From positions 1 to 64,000 of the forward strand of contig DLPV01000005.1 of assembly GCA_002477465.1 (NCBI GenBank): 64,000 nucleotides of DNA, read 5' to 3'. The DNA comes from Gammaproteobacteria bacterium UBA7449. Lineage in GTDB: Bacteria > Pseudomonadota > Gammaproteobacteria > Pseudomonadales > Pseudohongiellaceae. Below are positions 9,471 to 18,210 of this stretch, piece after piece. The position numbers were made by a program, and so were the translations under genes. Below the pieces are notes generated by a model, which worked only from the letters and a program-made list of their open reading frames with translations, was not told the origin of the DNA and made no database searches. Each line of letters starts with the position of its first letter. Positions within the stretch are counted from its first letter, which is position 1.

Positions 9471-9707
9471 CTAAGAAGCAGCTTGTTCACTGGGTGTTAA
9501 CAAGCGCATAGAAACTGCGTGGATCGCTCCACTGCTGATGTGTTGGTTTAATACACCATAGACAGCTTGCTGACGCTTCACTGCGTTGAGGCCTTCGAAC
9601 ACACTGCCAACAGCGTGGACCATATACTTGCCATCACCACCTTCGACAGTAATTTCGCACTCGGGAAAAGCTACCTGCAGCAATTCTTGAATTTGACCTG
9701 TTTCCAA
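9471..9707 (-). CDS. ibaG: BolA-family protein IbaG
   Basis: This 78-residue BolA-like protein (helix followed by VEGGDGKYMVHAVGSVFEGLNAVKRQQ) belongs to the group that binds [2Fe-2S] clusters with monothiol glutaredoxins. It lies directly upstream of murA, as ibaG does in Escherichia. The conserved histidine near the C-terminus (GAIHAVSMRLLTP) is the usual cluster ligand. Confidence 0.93.
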   Translation of the reverse strand: METGQIQELLQVAFPECEITVEGGDGKYMVHAVGSVFEGLNAVKRQQAVYGVLNQHISSGAIHAVSMRLLTPSEQAAS

Positions 9708-9746
9708 TTTCTATTCCTTTAGCACCAGCTATGAGCTGCTGGGCGC

Positions 9747-10346
9747 CTATCTCCAGTTATCTAGGACGACGTCTATATCATTGCCATGTTGTGACATCAG
9801 CGCCGCAAACTGCGTGTAGTATTGGCGACCGAGATTAATGCCGGCCAGACTCAGGTTCTTGAGTTTCCACTCATCGTTTTCATTCAAGAACATCTGATAC
9901 TGTAAGCGCAGTGCCGTGTCACCCTGAAGCTCCATGCCCACGACAGTATCTGCTCTAGGGTCAGCGTTGGTATTTCCTGGCGGCAGGAATACGAGTTCTT
10001 CGCCATTATAAGAAACCAGGGAAGCACCGTAGAATCGGGTAAGGGTAGTTTTAAGTATATCTGCGAAGCGCTGGCGCTGAGCATCTGTTGCGGAATCCGC
10101 ATAGCGGGACATCACCACAGTAGCAACCGCCTCGAAATCAACGAACGTAGTCAGCACCGACTCGATCTCGCTGAAGTAGCGCTCTCGGTCACTCAGAAAG
10201 AAATCTTTAGAGTCTGTAACGGTCTGTAATAGCGTCTCGACGCCCAATTCCGCAGTCTCGACCGCGGACATCTCCTGGCCATGCGCCAGGGCAGGTATTA
10301 GACCCGCGATAAGCAAGGTGCCGGCAAATTTCTTTAATAGTTTCAT
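9747..10346 (-). CDS. mlaC: Periplasmic phospholipid-binding protein MlaC, orphan copy
   Basis: The 199-residue protein has a Sec signal peptide (cleavage near ALAHG-Q) and the MlaC fold (pfam Tol_Tol_Ttg2): FEAVATVVMSRYAD, RFADILKTTLTRFYG, then the strand-rich half. MlaC shuttles phospholipids between the outer-membrane MlaA complex and the inner-membrane MlaFEDB transporter. Here it stands alone: upstream is only the 243-base divergent gap to yrbG, where mlaF, E and D would be expected, and mlaB is missing between mlaC and ibaG. Confidence 0.92.
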   Translation of the reverse strand: MKLLKKFAGTLLIAGLIPALAHGQEMSAVETAELGVETLLQTVTDSKDFFLSDRERYFSEIESVLTTFVDFEAVATVVMSRYADSATDAQRQRFADILKTTLTRFYGASLVSYNGEELVFLPPGNTNADPRADTVVGMELQGDTALRLQYQMFLNENDEWKLKNLSLAGINLGRQYYTQFAALMSQHGNDIDVVLDNWR

Positions 10347-10589
10347 TAGCTTATCTTCCGATTCAACCCACAGTGATGGCGCTCAGACATGTGCAGGCAA
10401 ATAAAATGTGGCTCTAGCAGAATTTAATACGATGACAAGGTTAACGTTCGCGGCCTTAATCTGGACTTCACACGGACTGCGGTCGCCGAGTTTACATGAT
10501 TTGGGAGTTTCAATAAATTATTACTTGCAAACCAACGCAAAGCGCAATCTAATTGTGCGCTCCTTCGAAAGCCCGAATATTCCTGCCAT

Positions 10590-11561
10590 ATGCTCCTCGA
10601 CTCGGCCATTATCGTCCTCGGATTCATAGGTTTAATCTGGGGAGCAGATAAGTTCGTTTTCGGCGCTTCAGGCCTCGCCAGAAACCTGGGCGTCTCTCCT
10701 CTCATGATTGGCCTGACTATCGTGGCATTCGGCACTTCAGCTCCGGAAATTTTTTCGTCAGCAGTGTCTGCCATGGAAGGACAGCCTGAGTTGGCAATCG
10801 GCAATGCGCTAGGCTCAAATTTATTTAACGTCGGCGTCGCTCTCGGGGTCGCTGCAATCATCAGCCCACTGAAACCTCCTGAGTCACTAATCAGCAAAGA
10901 AATTCCCGCACTGTTGCTGGTTACTCTCGCGACTGGCGCTCTGCTGATGGACCTCTACCTGGGTTTCTTCGATGCCATGGTATTGGTCGGCATTACCGCA
11001 TACTTCGGCTACAGCCTGTTCAGCAAAAGAGTCAAAACCGGCACGATGGTTGAGATTGAAGAATCTGATATAAGCGAGATTAACAGTATGCAGGCGCTTG
11101 CCTATCTCGCTCTCGGCCTGGCGCTACTCGTGCTTAGCGCCGAAGCCCTGGTGCAAGCTGCCTCTACCATAGCCGGCTCCCTTGGCGTGTCGACAGCGAT
11201 AATCGGACTTACCATTGTGGCGCTAGGCACCAGTCTGCCGGAACTCGCTGCGTCAGTAACCTGCGTGCTCAAGGGCCACCATGACCTGGCTATCGGCAAT
11301 ATTTTCGGCTCCAATATATTAAACCTCTTGGTGGTACTGCCCTTCCCCGGCTTACTGAGCGCGGGATCCATAGAGAAAGAACTATTCTATCGGGACTATG
11401 CCGGCGTCCTGCTGCTTACCATGCTGCTGGCCTATTTCTGTTATCGGGGCATCAAGCGCAACTCAATGATTGGCAGAACTAACGGGGTCATATTCTTGTT
11501 AATTTATGGTGGCTGGTTTACGTTTATGCTGCTGCACGTTCAGCGCACCGCTGGCTTCTGA
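10590..11561 (+). CDS. Inner-membrane Ca2+/Na+ exchanger family protein (YrbG)
   Basis: The 323-residue membrane protein has ten predicted helices in two inverted halves. Each half carries a CaCA alpha repeat with the ion-binding acidic residue: GTSAPEIFSS around residue 49 and GTSLPELAAS around residue 213, and each is followed by IGN-GSN. It is homologous to YrbG, a putative calcium/sodium antiporter. Fifteen bases separate it from kdsD, the same order as in Escherichia. Confidence 0.9.
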   Translation: MLLDSAIIVLGFIGLIWGADKFVFGASGLARNLGVSPLMIGLTIVAFGTSAPEIFSSAVSAMEGQPELAIGNALGSNLFNVGVALGVAAIISPLKPPESLISKEIPALLLVTLATGALLMDLYLGFFDAMVLVGITAYFGYSLFSKRVKTGTMVEIEESDISEINSMQALAYLALGLALLVLSAEALVQAASTIAGSLGVSTAIIGLTIVALGTSLPELAASVTCVLKGHHDLAIGNIFGSNILNLLVVLPFPGLLSAGSIEKELFYRDYAGVLLLTMLLAYFCYRGIKRNSMIGRTNGVIFLLIYGGWFTFMLLHVQRTAGF

Positions 11562-11576
11562 TTTTTCCTTACGCAA

Positions 11577-12548
11577 ATGACATCTACTACAACACCTCGT
11601 TCAAGCGCGCTACGCACAATCAATATAGAACTACGCGCGATTGAAGACTTAGCTAATCGCATCGATGAGGAATTCGAGGCGGCGTGCCAACTTATTCTCA
11701 GCAGCAGCGGCCGTGTCGTTGTTCTCGGGATAGGCAAGTCTGGTCATATAGGCAAAAAGATTGCAGCCACCTTGGCCAGTACCGGCACCCCCGCATTATT
11801 CGTGCATCCCGCCGAAGCCAGCCACGGTGACATTGGCATGATTACAGAGCAAGACGTCGTGCTTGCGATTTCCAACTCCGGCACCACAGAGGAGATCATG
11901 CGTCTATTACCCGTGCTCAAACGCAAGGGGATTCCCTTGATCGGTTTAACCGGCGTGGTTGATTCCCCATTAGCATCAGCTTGTGCACATGTACTTAATG
12001 CCAGCGTCAATGAGGAAGCCTGCCCACTGGGTCTCGCTCCCACATCAAGCACCACAGCGGCACTGGTGCTGGGTGACGCATTGGCGATGGCATTGCTGGA
12101 AGCCAGGGGGTTTACCAAAGACGATTTCGCAATCTCCCACCCGGGCGGCAACCTGGGTAGAAGACTGCTGGTTAAAGTAGAAGATGTCATGCATTCGGGC
12201 GACGCTATTCCAGTCGTCTCGCCGGATACGTCTCTATCTGACGCATTGATTGAGATGAGTCAAAAAGGCTTCGGTCTTACAACTGTATTAGACGCAGGGC
12301 AAATTGCCGGCGTATTCACAGATGGCGATCTGCGGCGCAGCCTCGATGCTGGTAAAAACATTCAAGCAACCCGAATATCGGAAGTCATGTCATCTACTTT
12401 TAAACAAGTGCGGCCTGGCGCTCTTGCTGCTGAAGCCGCCAAAGTGATACAGGATTCTAACGTTTATGTTCTGATCGTGATTGAAGAAGACGGCAAACTC
12501 TGCGGAATACTCAAGATGCATGATTTACTGCAAGCTAACGTTCTCTAG
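11577..12548 (+). CDS. kdsD: Arabinose-5-phosphate isomerase
   Basis: The 323-residue enzyme converts ribulose-5-P to arabinose-5-P, the first step toward Kdo of lipopolysaccharide. An SIS domain (about residues 35-170; GIGKSGHIGKK, SNSGTTEE, HPGGNLGRR) is followed by two CBS domains (about 205-260 and 272-323). Full length and the neighbourhood with kdsC and lptCAB mark it as the housekeeping KdsD. Confidence 0.96.
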   Translation: MTSTTTPRSSALRTINIELRAIEDLANRIDEEFEAACQLILSSSGRVVVLGIGKSGHIGKKIAATLASTGTPALFVHPAEASHGDIGMITEQDVVLAISNSGTTEEIMRLLPVLKRKGIPLIGLTGVVDSPLASACAHVLNASVNEEACPLGLAPTSSTTAALVLGDALAMALLEARGFTKDDFAISHPGGNLGRRLLVKVEDVMHSGDAIPVVSPDTSLSDALIEMSQKGFGLTTVLDAGQIAGVFTDGDLRRSLDAGKNIQATRISEVMSSTFKQVRPGALAAEAAKVIQDSNVYVLIVIEEDGKLCGILKMHDLLQANVL

Positions 12549-12575
12549 CGAACAACTAGTGGATCTTCCCTACTA

Positions 12576-13106
12576 ATGCTATTCAATCAGGCTCCAGATA
12601 AAGTACTCACTTCGGCTGCCAACATCTCGCTGCTTTTGCTGGACGTCGATGGCGTACTTACCGATGGCAAACTTTATTACTCCAGTTCCGGCGAGGAAAT
12701 AAAGGCATTTAGCACCCTGGATGGGCACGGTCTAAAGATGTTAATGCGCTCAGGAATCACTGTTGGCATCATCACCGGCCGAAAATCGCCGGCCGTCGAA
12801 AACCGTTGCAAGGAGCTAGGCATTACTATCCTGTACCAAGGCCAACATGACAAACTTGTTTCGCTGAGGGAAATTCTTGAGCAACACAATCTACAGCCAG
12901 AACAAGTTGCCTACGCCGGTGATGATTTGCCGGATTTACCCGTAATCCGCGGGGTTGGCTTGGGCTTTTCTGTGCCCAACGCACATCCCACAGTACGAAT
13001 TGAAGTTGCCGCAATCGCCGAATGGCCTGCGGGTCAGGGAGCAGTGCGTGAAATTTGCGACTTCCTACTCACCGCACAGAAGAAAGGCTCCGACTACCTC
13101 GCCTGA
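12576..13106 (+). CDS. kdsC: Kdo-8-phosphate phosphatase
   Basis: The 176-residue HAD-type C0 phosphatase removes phosphate from Kdo-8-P. The nucleophile motif LLLDVDGVLTDG (D23, D25), the second motif in GIITGRKS and the metal-binding GDDLPDLPV are present. It follows kdsD by 27 bases. A 149-base gap with two hairpins separates it from lptC. Confidence 0.96.
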   Translation: MLFNQAPDKVLTSAANISLLLLDVDGVLTDGKLYYSSSGEEIKAFSTLDGHGLKMLMRSGITVGIITGRKSPAVENRCKELGITILYQGQHDKLVSLREILEQHNLQPEQVAYAGDDLPDLPVIRGVGLGFSVPNAHPTVRIEVAAIAEWPAGQGAVREICDFLLTAQKKGSDYLA

Positions 13107-13159
13107 GCCCCCAACTCTCCATAATTCGGGCACGCCTGGCATTTGAGGGATTGGACTCG

Positions 13160-13197
13160 CAAGGAAATGATTTCCTTGGTGCTGGCAAACTAGCACC
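13160..13197 (+). promoter_or_regulatory. Tandem hairpins in the kdsC-lptC gap
   Basis: Two perfect inverted repeats lie end to end: CAAGGAAA-TGA-TTTCCTTG (13160-13178) and GGTGCT-8 bases-AGCACC (13178-13197). Neither has a T run, so a simple terminator is unlikely. They could be an RNA processing or stability element inside the kds-lpt transcript. Confidence 0.4.
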
Positions 13198-13255
13198 GAA
13201 GCACCTAGGCTTGCTTCATGGTAAACTAGCCCATCAGTTGTTGATCTGGCCGATC

Positions 13256-13855
13256 ATGCAAAAATTTTCAATCTTCCTGGTTGCCGCCGCAGCAGCCGTT
13301 GCGCTCTACTCGACTCTATCGGGCTGGGTAACAATGGACGACAGCTCGCCAAATTCTGGCGTGCCACTTGAACTAGACTATGATGGCTACAGCGAAGGAA
13401 TAAATACTGTCTTGTATGACAGTAACGGCGATATCAACTACACCTTGCGCGCCTCCAGGCAGTACCACTATAAGGATCAGAGTTCCAGGCTCGACGAACC
13501 TTATATTCGACTGTTTAAAGATGGCTCTTCACACTGGAACATAGTCGCAGAATCGGGCCATATTGCTGGTGAAAGCACAGATTCGGTCGCAGGCAACATC
13601 AACTCTATTGACCTATCTGGTGACGTCGAAGTCTACAGCCTTGATGAGCACGGCAATCGAACTGTGCTCTCAACTCAATTCCTCACAATAAACCCCGAAT
13701 CGGAGACTATGGAAACCGACTTGCCTGTCGACATGGTGACTACAACTATCAAACAATCCGGAATTGGCATGTTTGCCAATCTACAGCGCGATGAGATTCA
13801 ATTCCTCAGTAACAACACGGGTCGCTATGAGCCAATTCAATCAAGTCAAAACTAA
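13256..13855 (+). CDS. lptC: LPS export protein LptC
   Basis: LptC is the bitopic inner-membrane protein that takes LPS from LptB2FG and hands it to LptA. The 199-residue form starting at ATG 13256 opens directly with the single membrane helix (FSIFLVAAAAAVALYSTL), followed by the periplasmic beta-jellyroll. The frame is open 67 codons further upstream into kdsC, but that extension would put a charged stretch before the helix and is not family-like. It overlaps lptA by 29 bases, suggesting coupling. Confidence 0.9.
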   Translation: MQKFSIFLVAAAAAVALYSTLSGWVTMDDSSPNSGVPLELDYDGYSEGINTVLYDSNGDINYTLRASRQYHYKDQSSRLDEPYIRLFKDGSSHWNIVAESGHIAGESTDSVAGNINSIDLSGDVEVYSLDEHGNRTVLSTQFLTINPESETMETDLPVDMVTTTIKQSGIGMFANLQRDEIQFLSNNTGRYEPIQSSQN

Positions 13856-14351
13856 ACTTGCACTTGGTCTAATAAGCCTTGGCGCACTCAGCTTTTTTAT
13901 AAGTAGCCACGGCGCAGAAAACTTGCCGGTAGACTGGAACCTTGATGGCGAGTTGAGCGTCACAATTGAGGGCGATCGTCGCATCGTGAAAATGGCAGAC
14001 AATGTCAGGGTAACCCAGGGCAGTCTGCTTATTACTGGCGACACCGCCGTCTTCGAATACACAATCGATACGGAAGAGTTGATTCGAATTACCATGCATG
14101 GAACGCCGGTTGAATATCAACAGCAGCTGGATGGCGATGAAGGCAACGTAACTGGCAACAGCGACACCCTGATCCTCTATTCAGATGAACTAACAGCTGA
14201 ATCAATCGTCGAAATGATTGGCAATGCTTTCATTCAATCCCCCACATCAACCATGAAATGCGCCACTATTACGTACGTCACCGAGAGAGATCTTATCAGG
14301 GAGGCAGAAGGCCCCTGCGAAGGTGCTCTCAGTTCTGCGCCTGGTCAGTAA
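13827..14351 (+). CDS. lptA: LPS periplasmic bridge protein LptA
   Basis: The 174-residue protein has a signal peptide (cut near SSHGA-E) followed by the OstA/LptA beta-jellyroll: IEGDRRIVKMADNVRVTQGSL, ITGDTAVFEY, DELTAESIVEMIGNAFI. LptA oligomers bridge the periplasm between LptC and LptD. I chose ATG 13827 because the signal peptide starts there; the frame is open for 21 further codons upstream. It ends three bases before lptB. Confidence 0.92.
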   Translation: MSQFNQVKTKLALGLISLGALSFFISSHGAENLPVDWNLDGELSVTIEGDRRIVKMADNVRVTQGSLLITGDTAVFEYTIDTEELIRITMHGTPVEYQQQLDGDEGNVTGNSDTLILYSDELTAESIVEMIGNAFIQSPTSTMKCATITYVTERDLIREAEGPCEGALSSAPGQ

Positions 14352-14354
14352 GCC

Positions 14355-15074
14355 ATGTTAAGCGCCAGCAATCTCGCCAAGAGTTTTAAAGGAAGGGAAG
14401 TTGTTCGCGACGTCTCGCTGACTATCGATCAAGGAGAGATTGTTGGATTATTAGGCCCTAATGGCGCTGGGAAGACGACTTGTTTCTACATGATTGTGGG
14501 CTTGATTCGGGCTGACAGCGGCAATGTCACGCTGCAAGGCAGTGACGTAACGGAGCTAGCTATCCATGAGAGAGCACGTCACGGTTTGTCCTACCTGCCC
14601 CAGGACTCTTCTATCTTTCGCACCCTGACTGTCGAAGAAAACATCTTGTCAATATTGCAAACGCGCTCCGAATTAAGTTCAGCAGAGCGAGACTCCAAGC
14701 TAGAGAAACTACTGGAAGAATTTAACATCACTCACATCCGAAAAAATAAAGGCATGAGCCTGTCGGGTGGCGAACGTCGCAGAACCGAGATAGCAAGAAC
14801 CCTGGCCACCGACCCAAAGTTCATTTTGCTGGACGAACCCTTTGCCGGCGTGGACCCCATTTCAGTAAGTGATATCAAGGCCATTATCCAGCAGCTTAAG
14901 GACCGTGGGATTGGTATTTTACTCACCGATCACAACGTGCGTGAAACCCTCGACATTTGTGAAAAGGCATATATCGTCAGCGAAGGACAACTTATCGCTG
15001 AAGGTGATGCCGAGACAATTCTTGGTAATGACAAAGTCAGGCAAGTTTATCTCGGCGAGCAATTCCGCATTTAG
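14355..15074 (+). CDS. lptB: LPS export ABC transporter ATPase LptB
   Basis: The 239-residue ABC ATPase energises extraction of LPS from the inner membrane with LptFG. Walker A is GPNGAGKTT (34-42), the signature LSGGE (136-140) and Walker B FILLDEP (156-162), with the H-loop in LLTDHNVRE. It closes the lptCAB group; lptF and lptG are not in the window. Confidence 0.97.
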   Translation: MLSASNLAKSFKGREVVRDVSLTIDQGEIVGLLGPNGAGKTTCFYMIVGLIRADSGNVTLQGSDVTELAIHERARHGLSYLPQDSSIFRTLTVEENILSILQTRSELSSAERDSKLEKLLEEFNITHIRKNKGMSLSGGERRRTEIARTLATDPKFILLDEPFAGVDPISVSDIKAIIQQLKDRGIGILLTDHNVRETLDICEKAYIVSEGQLIAEGDAETILGNDKVRQVYLGEQFRI

Positions 15075-15193
15075 TTTATGCCCATCAAGCGCAGGATATC
15101 TACTCACCCGGCTCACCCCGTCGCCGATCGACACAAGCCTCTAATCTAACATAAATAATTGCGCCGGAATTGAGCTAAATTCTATGCAAAACA

Positions 15194-15207
15194 GGCACGG
15201 TTTTTGC
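15194..15207 (+). promoter_or_regulatory. Sigma-54 type -24/-12 element upstream of rpoN
   Basis: The string AGGCACGGTTTTTGCT has the invariant GG (15194-15195) and GC (15206-15207) exactly ten bases apart. It differs from consensus TGGCACG-N4-TTGCW only at the first base. A transcript would start near 15219, about 78 bases before rpoN. The 222-base gap after lptB is otherwise empty. The element could serve autoregulation; activity is unproven. Confidence 0.55.
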
Positions 15208-15296
15208 TAAACTGAGAAGCTATTGAACAATTAACGAAGAATCAGCAACTAATCCCATTTTGACAGCCGTTTTAACGGTGCTCAGCAGTCCAACAC

Positions 15297-16808
15297 ATGA
15301 AACTATCGCTTCAGCTTAAGCTCGGTCAGCAGTTAACTATGACACCGCAGCTGCAGCAGGCGATACGGCTGCTTCAGCTCTCCACGCTAGACCTGCAGCA
15401 GGAAATTCATCAAGTCCTGGAATCTAACCCAATGCTGGAGCTGATTGAGAACGCTGATGAGGAAGAAGACACTTCATCAAACTCAAGCAGTGATAGCGAA
15501 ATTTCCACTAATGAAAACCCTCCTAAAGACTCAGCCGACAGCCAAAACAGCGATATTGCGAACGGCGAAGACAGCAATTGGCAAGAAGAGATCCCGCGAG
15601 ACCTGGCAGTAGACAGTAACTGGGACGACATTTACCCAAACTCACCTGCTGGCAATCAAAATTACGATTCGGAACAATTCGATTTTGAGTCTCGCAATTC
15701 GGCAGAGGAAACCCTTCAGGATCATTTGATGTGGCAGTTAAATCTGACTCCTATGTCTGAATCTGATGAATCCATTGCCATGGCAATCATTGATGCTATT
15801 GACGCAAATGGCATGCTGACAGTGGATTTGGAGTCACTGCACAGCGGTTTTGACCCGGAAATGGAAATTGAAATTGATGAAATAGTCGCAGTTCTCCATC
15901 GTATACAGCAGTTTGACCCGATTGGCGTAGCCTATCGAAGCCTTTCAGAGTGCCTGCTGATTCAGCTGAATCAAATGGTACATCCCGAGCGCCCCAAGCT
16001 AATCGAGAATGCGAAGCTAATTATAGGAGATCATATTGATTTGCTTGGCCATCGCGATTATGCACAGCTAATGCGCAAGACCAAGATCAAAGAGGCAGAG
16101 CTGGGCGAGACAATTGCGCTCATTGAAACGCTGGACCCAAGACCAGGCTCGAATATCGCACCACCATCAACAACCTATATCGTACCCGATGTTTTCGTTT
16201 CCAAGGACATTGAGTCCGGTAAATGGAAGGTGGAACTTAACCCTGAAACTGCCCCTAAGATTCGAATAAACAATGGCTATGCGTCCCTGGTAAAGCGCGC
16301 TGATACCAGTGATGATAACAGCTATCTGCGAGACAACTTGCAAGAAGCACGTTGGTTTCTCAAGAGTCTGCAAAGCCGTAATGAAACACTGATGAGGGTG
16401 GCAACTCGAATAGTCGAGCATCAAAAGGGATTTCTCGAGTATGGCGAGGAAGCCATGAAACCATTAGTGCTGCATGACATCGCTGAGGCGGTTAGCATGC
16501 ATGAATCAACTATTTCTCGGGTCACGACGCAAAAGTATATGCACACACCCCGCGGAATATTCGAACTGAAATATTTTTTCTCCAGTCATGTGTCCACCAA
16601 AGGTGGAGGCGAATGTTCATCTACCGCGATTCGCGCCATTATCAAGAAACTGATCGCTGCAGAGAATTCGCGCAAGCCGCTTAGCGACAGCAAAATAACG
16701 CAGCTCTTGGAAGAAAAAGGTATAAACGTAGCGCGACGCACCATCGCAAAATACCGTGAATCGCTCTCTATACCGCCCTCCAATGAGAGAAAACGACTCG
16801 TTGATTAA
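15297..16808 (+). CDS. rpoN: RNA polymerase sigma-54 factor
   Basis: The protein is 503 residues. A Gln/Leu-rich activator-interacting region I (LKLGQQLTMTPQLQQAIRLLQLS) is followed by a long acidic linker (about residues 55-115), the core-binding region, the HTH, and the C-terminal RpoN box ARRTIAKYRE, which reads the -24 element. Its promoters need enhancer-binding ATPases; CbrB, encoded 25 kb away in this window, is one. Neighbours ptsN-rapZ-ptsO follow the usual order, but hpf is absent between rpoN and ptsN. Confidence 0.98.
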   Translation: MKLSLQLKLGQQLTMTPQLQQAIRLLQLSTLDLQQEIHQVLESNPMLELIENADEEEDTSSNSSSDSEISTNENPPKDSADSQNSDIANGEDSNWQEEIPRDLAVDSNWDDIYPNSPAGNQNYDSEQFDFESRNSAEETLQDHLMWQLNLTPMSESDESIAMAIIDAIDANGMLTVDLESLHSGFDPEMEIEIDEIVAVLHRIQQFDPIGVAYRSLSECLLIQLNQMVHPERPKLIENAKLIIGDHIDLLGHRDYAQLMRKTKIKEAELGETIALIETLDPRPGSNIAPPSTTYIVPDVFVSKDIESGKWKVELNPETAPKIRINNGYASLVKRADTSDDNSYLRDNLQEARWFLKSLQSRNETLMRVATRIVEHQKGFLEYGEEAMKPLVLHDIAEAVSMHESTISRVTTQKYMHTPRGIFELKYFFSSHVSTKGGGECSSTAIRAIIKKLIAAENSRKPLSDSKITQLLEEKGINVARRTIAKYRESLSIPPSNERKRLVD

Positions 16809-16852
16809 ATAAATCAGCCGCACTTATTAGCTTAAATAATTCAACCAGACTC

Positions 16853-17302
16853 ATGCAACTCGAAGACATACTTTCCCCAGAGCGCTGCCATTGCCAGGTA
16901 ACCTGGAGCAGCAAAAGACGCATACTGACAAACATCAGCGAGATTATCGGCGATCAGTTCAACTCGCTTGAACCTGAGCCGATCTACGATTCCTTGATGG
17001 CTCGAGAACAACTCGGTAGCACGGGGCTTGGCAAAGGCATAGCGATCCCCCACTGCCGCGTGGCCAGCTGCACTGGCATCATTGGTTCCTTGATCACACT
17101 CGCCGCACCGGTTGACTACGATGCGATTGATGGACGGCCGGTGGACATACTTTTTGTTTTAATTGTTCCAGAACAGAAATCTGATGACCACATCAAAACT
17201 CTGGCAAAACTGGCAGAACTGTTCAGCGACGAAGATCTTTGCTTTACACTACGGCAAACCCAAAGCAATGAAGATCTCCATAATATTGCAATTACCTATT
17301 AA
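16853..17302 (+). CDS. ptsN: Nitrogen PTS phosphocarrier EIIA-Ntr
   Basis: The 149-residue PTS EIIA type-2 domain has phosphoacceptor H67 in GIAIPHCRV. It receives phosphate from NPr and in relatives regulates potassium transport, sigma-54-linked functions and metabolism. The N-terminus is a little shorter than in Escherichia. It is 44 bases after rpoN; hpf would normally lie in between. Confidence 0.95.
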   Translation: MQLEDILSPERCHCQVTWSSKRRILTNISEIIGDQFNSLEPEPIYDSLMAREQLGSTGLGKGIAIPHCRVASCTGIIGSLITLAAPVDYDAIDGRPVDILFVLIVPEQKSDDHIKTLAKLAELFSDEDLCFTLRQTQSNEDLHNIAITY

Positions 17303-17343
17303 CGCGATAGTTAATCTACGCAATAAGTAACCGGCGGACCAAG

Positions 17344-18201
17344 ATGAAGCTCACTATAATTAGCGGCAGATCTGGATCAGGGAAAAGTACCGTCCTACAT
17401 GTCCTTGAAGACAAGGGTTATTATTGTATCGACAACCTGCCTGCCAGCCTTCTCCCGGCATTAGCCAAGCGAATTAGTACCGACGCCAGCGACCTGACAC
17501 AGGTTGCGGTGAGTGTGGATGCGAGGAACGTGTCGACTGACCTTGAGCAGGTGCCGCAGATAGTCGCCGAACTCAAGGAAAAAACCATTCCTACCGAGAT
17601 TCTGTTTCTCGACGCAAATAGCCAGACCCTGTTAAAGCGGTTTAGCGAGAGCCGGAGGAAGCATCCCCTATCTTCCGAATCAGTCGGATTGCGCGAAGCC
17701 ATTGATAAAGAGTCGGAGCTGCTGGAACCCATCTCCGTTCTGGCGAATCTGACAATAGACACCAGCAACATGTCGCTGCAGGCATTGCGACAGACGGTCA
17801 AGGAACGAATGCTTGATGATCAGACTAACGCCATGGCGCTACTGTTCCAGTCTTTCGGGTTTAAGAATGGTGTGCCTGTAGATGCGGACATCGTCTATGA
17901 CGTGCGCTGTTTGCCCAACCCATTCTGGGATAACTCCTTGCGCGCCCTCACCGGACTCGATGATGCCGTAAAAAAATTTCTAGGCGATGAATCAGAGGTT
18001 TCAGAAATGTTGGAAGACATTAGCAATTACCTCGAAAAGTGGTTGCCAAAATTCGAGGCTAATAACCGCAGCTACATTACGGTTGCCGTGGGTTGTACCG
18101 GCGGACAACACCGCTCAGTTTATCTGTGCGAGCGACTCGCCGAGTCATTCGTAGGCAAGATTTCTAATGTGCAGGTTCGGCACAGAGAACTCGGTGTTTA
18201 G
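17344..18201 (+). CDS. rapZ: RNase adapter / nucleotide-binding protein RapZ
   Basis: The 285-residue protein has an N-terminal P-loop (GRSGSGKS, residues 8-15), the kinase-like middle (LFLDANSQTLLKRFSESRRKHPL) and the C-terminal signature VGCTGGQHRSVYL of the RNA-binding half. In Escherichia RapZ targets GlmZ RNA to RNase E and so controls GlmS. It lies between ptsN and ptsO as usual. Confidence 0.96.
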   Translation: MKLTIISGRSGSGKSTVLHVLEDKGYYCIDNLPASLLPALAKRISTDASDLTQVAVSVDARNVSTDLEQVPQIVAELKEKTIPTEILFLDANSQTLLKRFSESRRKHPLSSESVGLREAIDKESELLEPISVLANLTIDTSNMSLQALRQTVKERMLDDQTNAMALLFQSFGFKNGVPVDADIVYDVRCLPNPFWDNSLRALTGLDDAVKKFLGDESEVSEMLEDISNYLEKWLPKFEANNRSYITVAVGCTGGQHRSVYLCERLAESFVGKISNVQVRHRELGV

Positions 18202-18210
18202 GGATTTACC

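Noticed and set aside
13055..13255. N-terminal 67-codon extension of lptC
   Set aside because: It overlaps kdsC, has no membrane or signal features, and would bury the LptC membrane helix; ATG 13256 fits the family.
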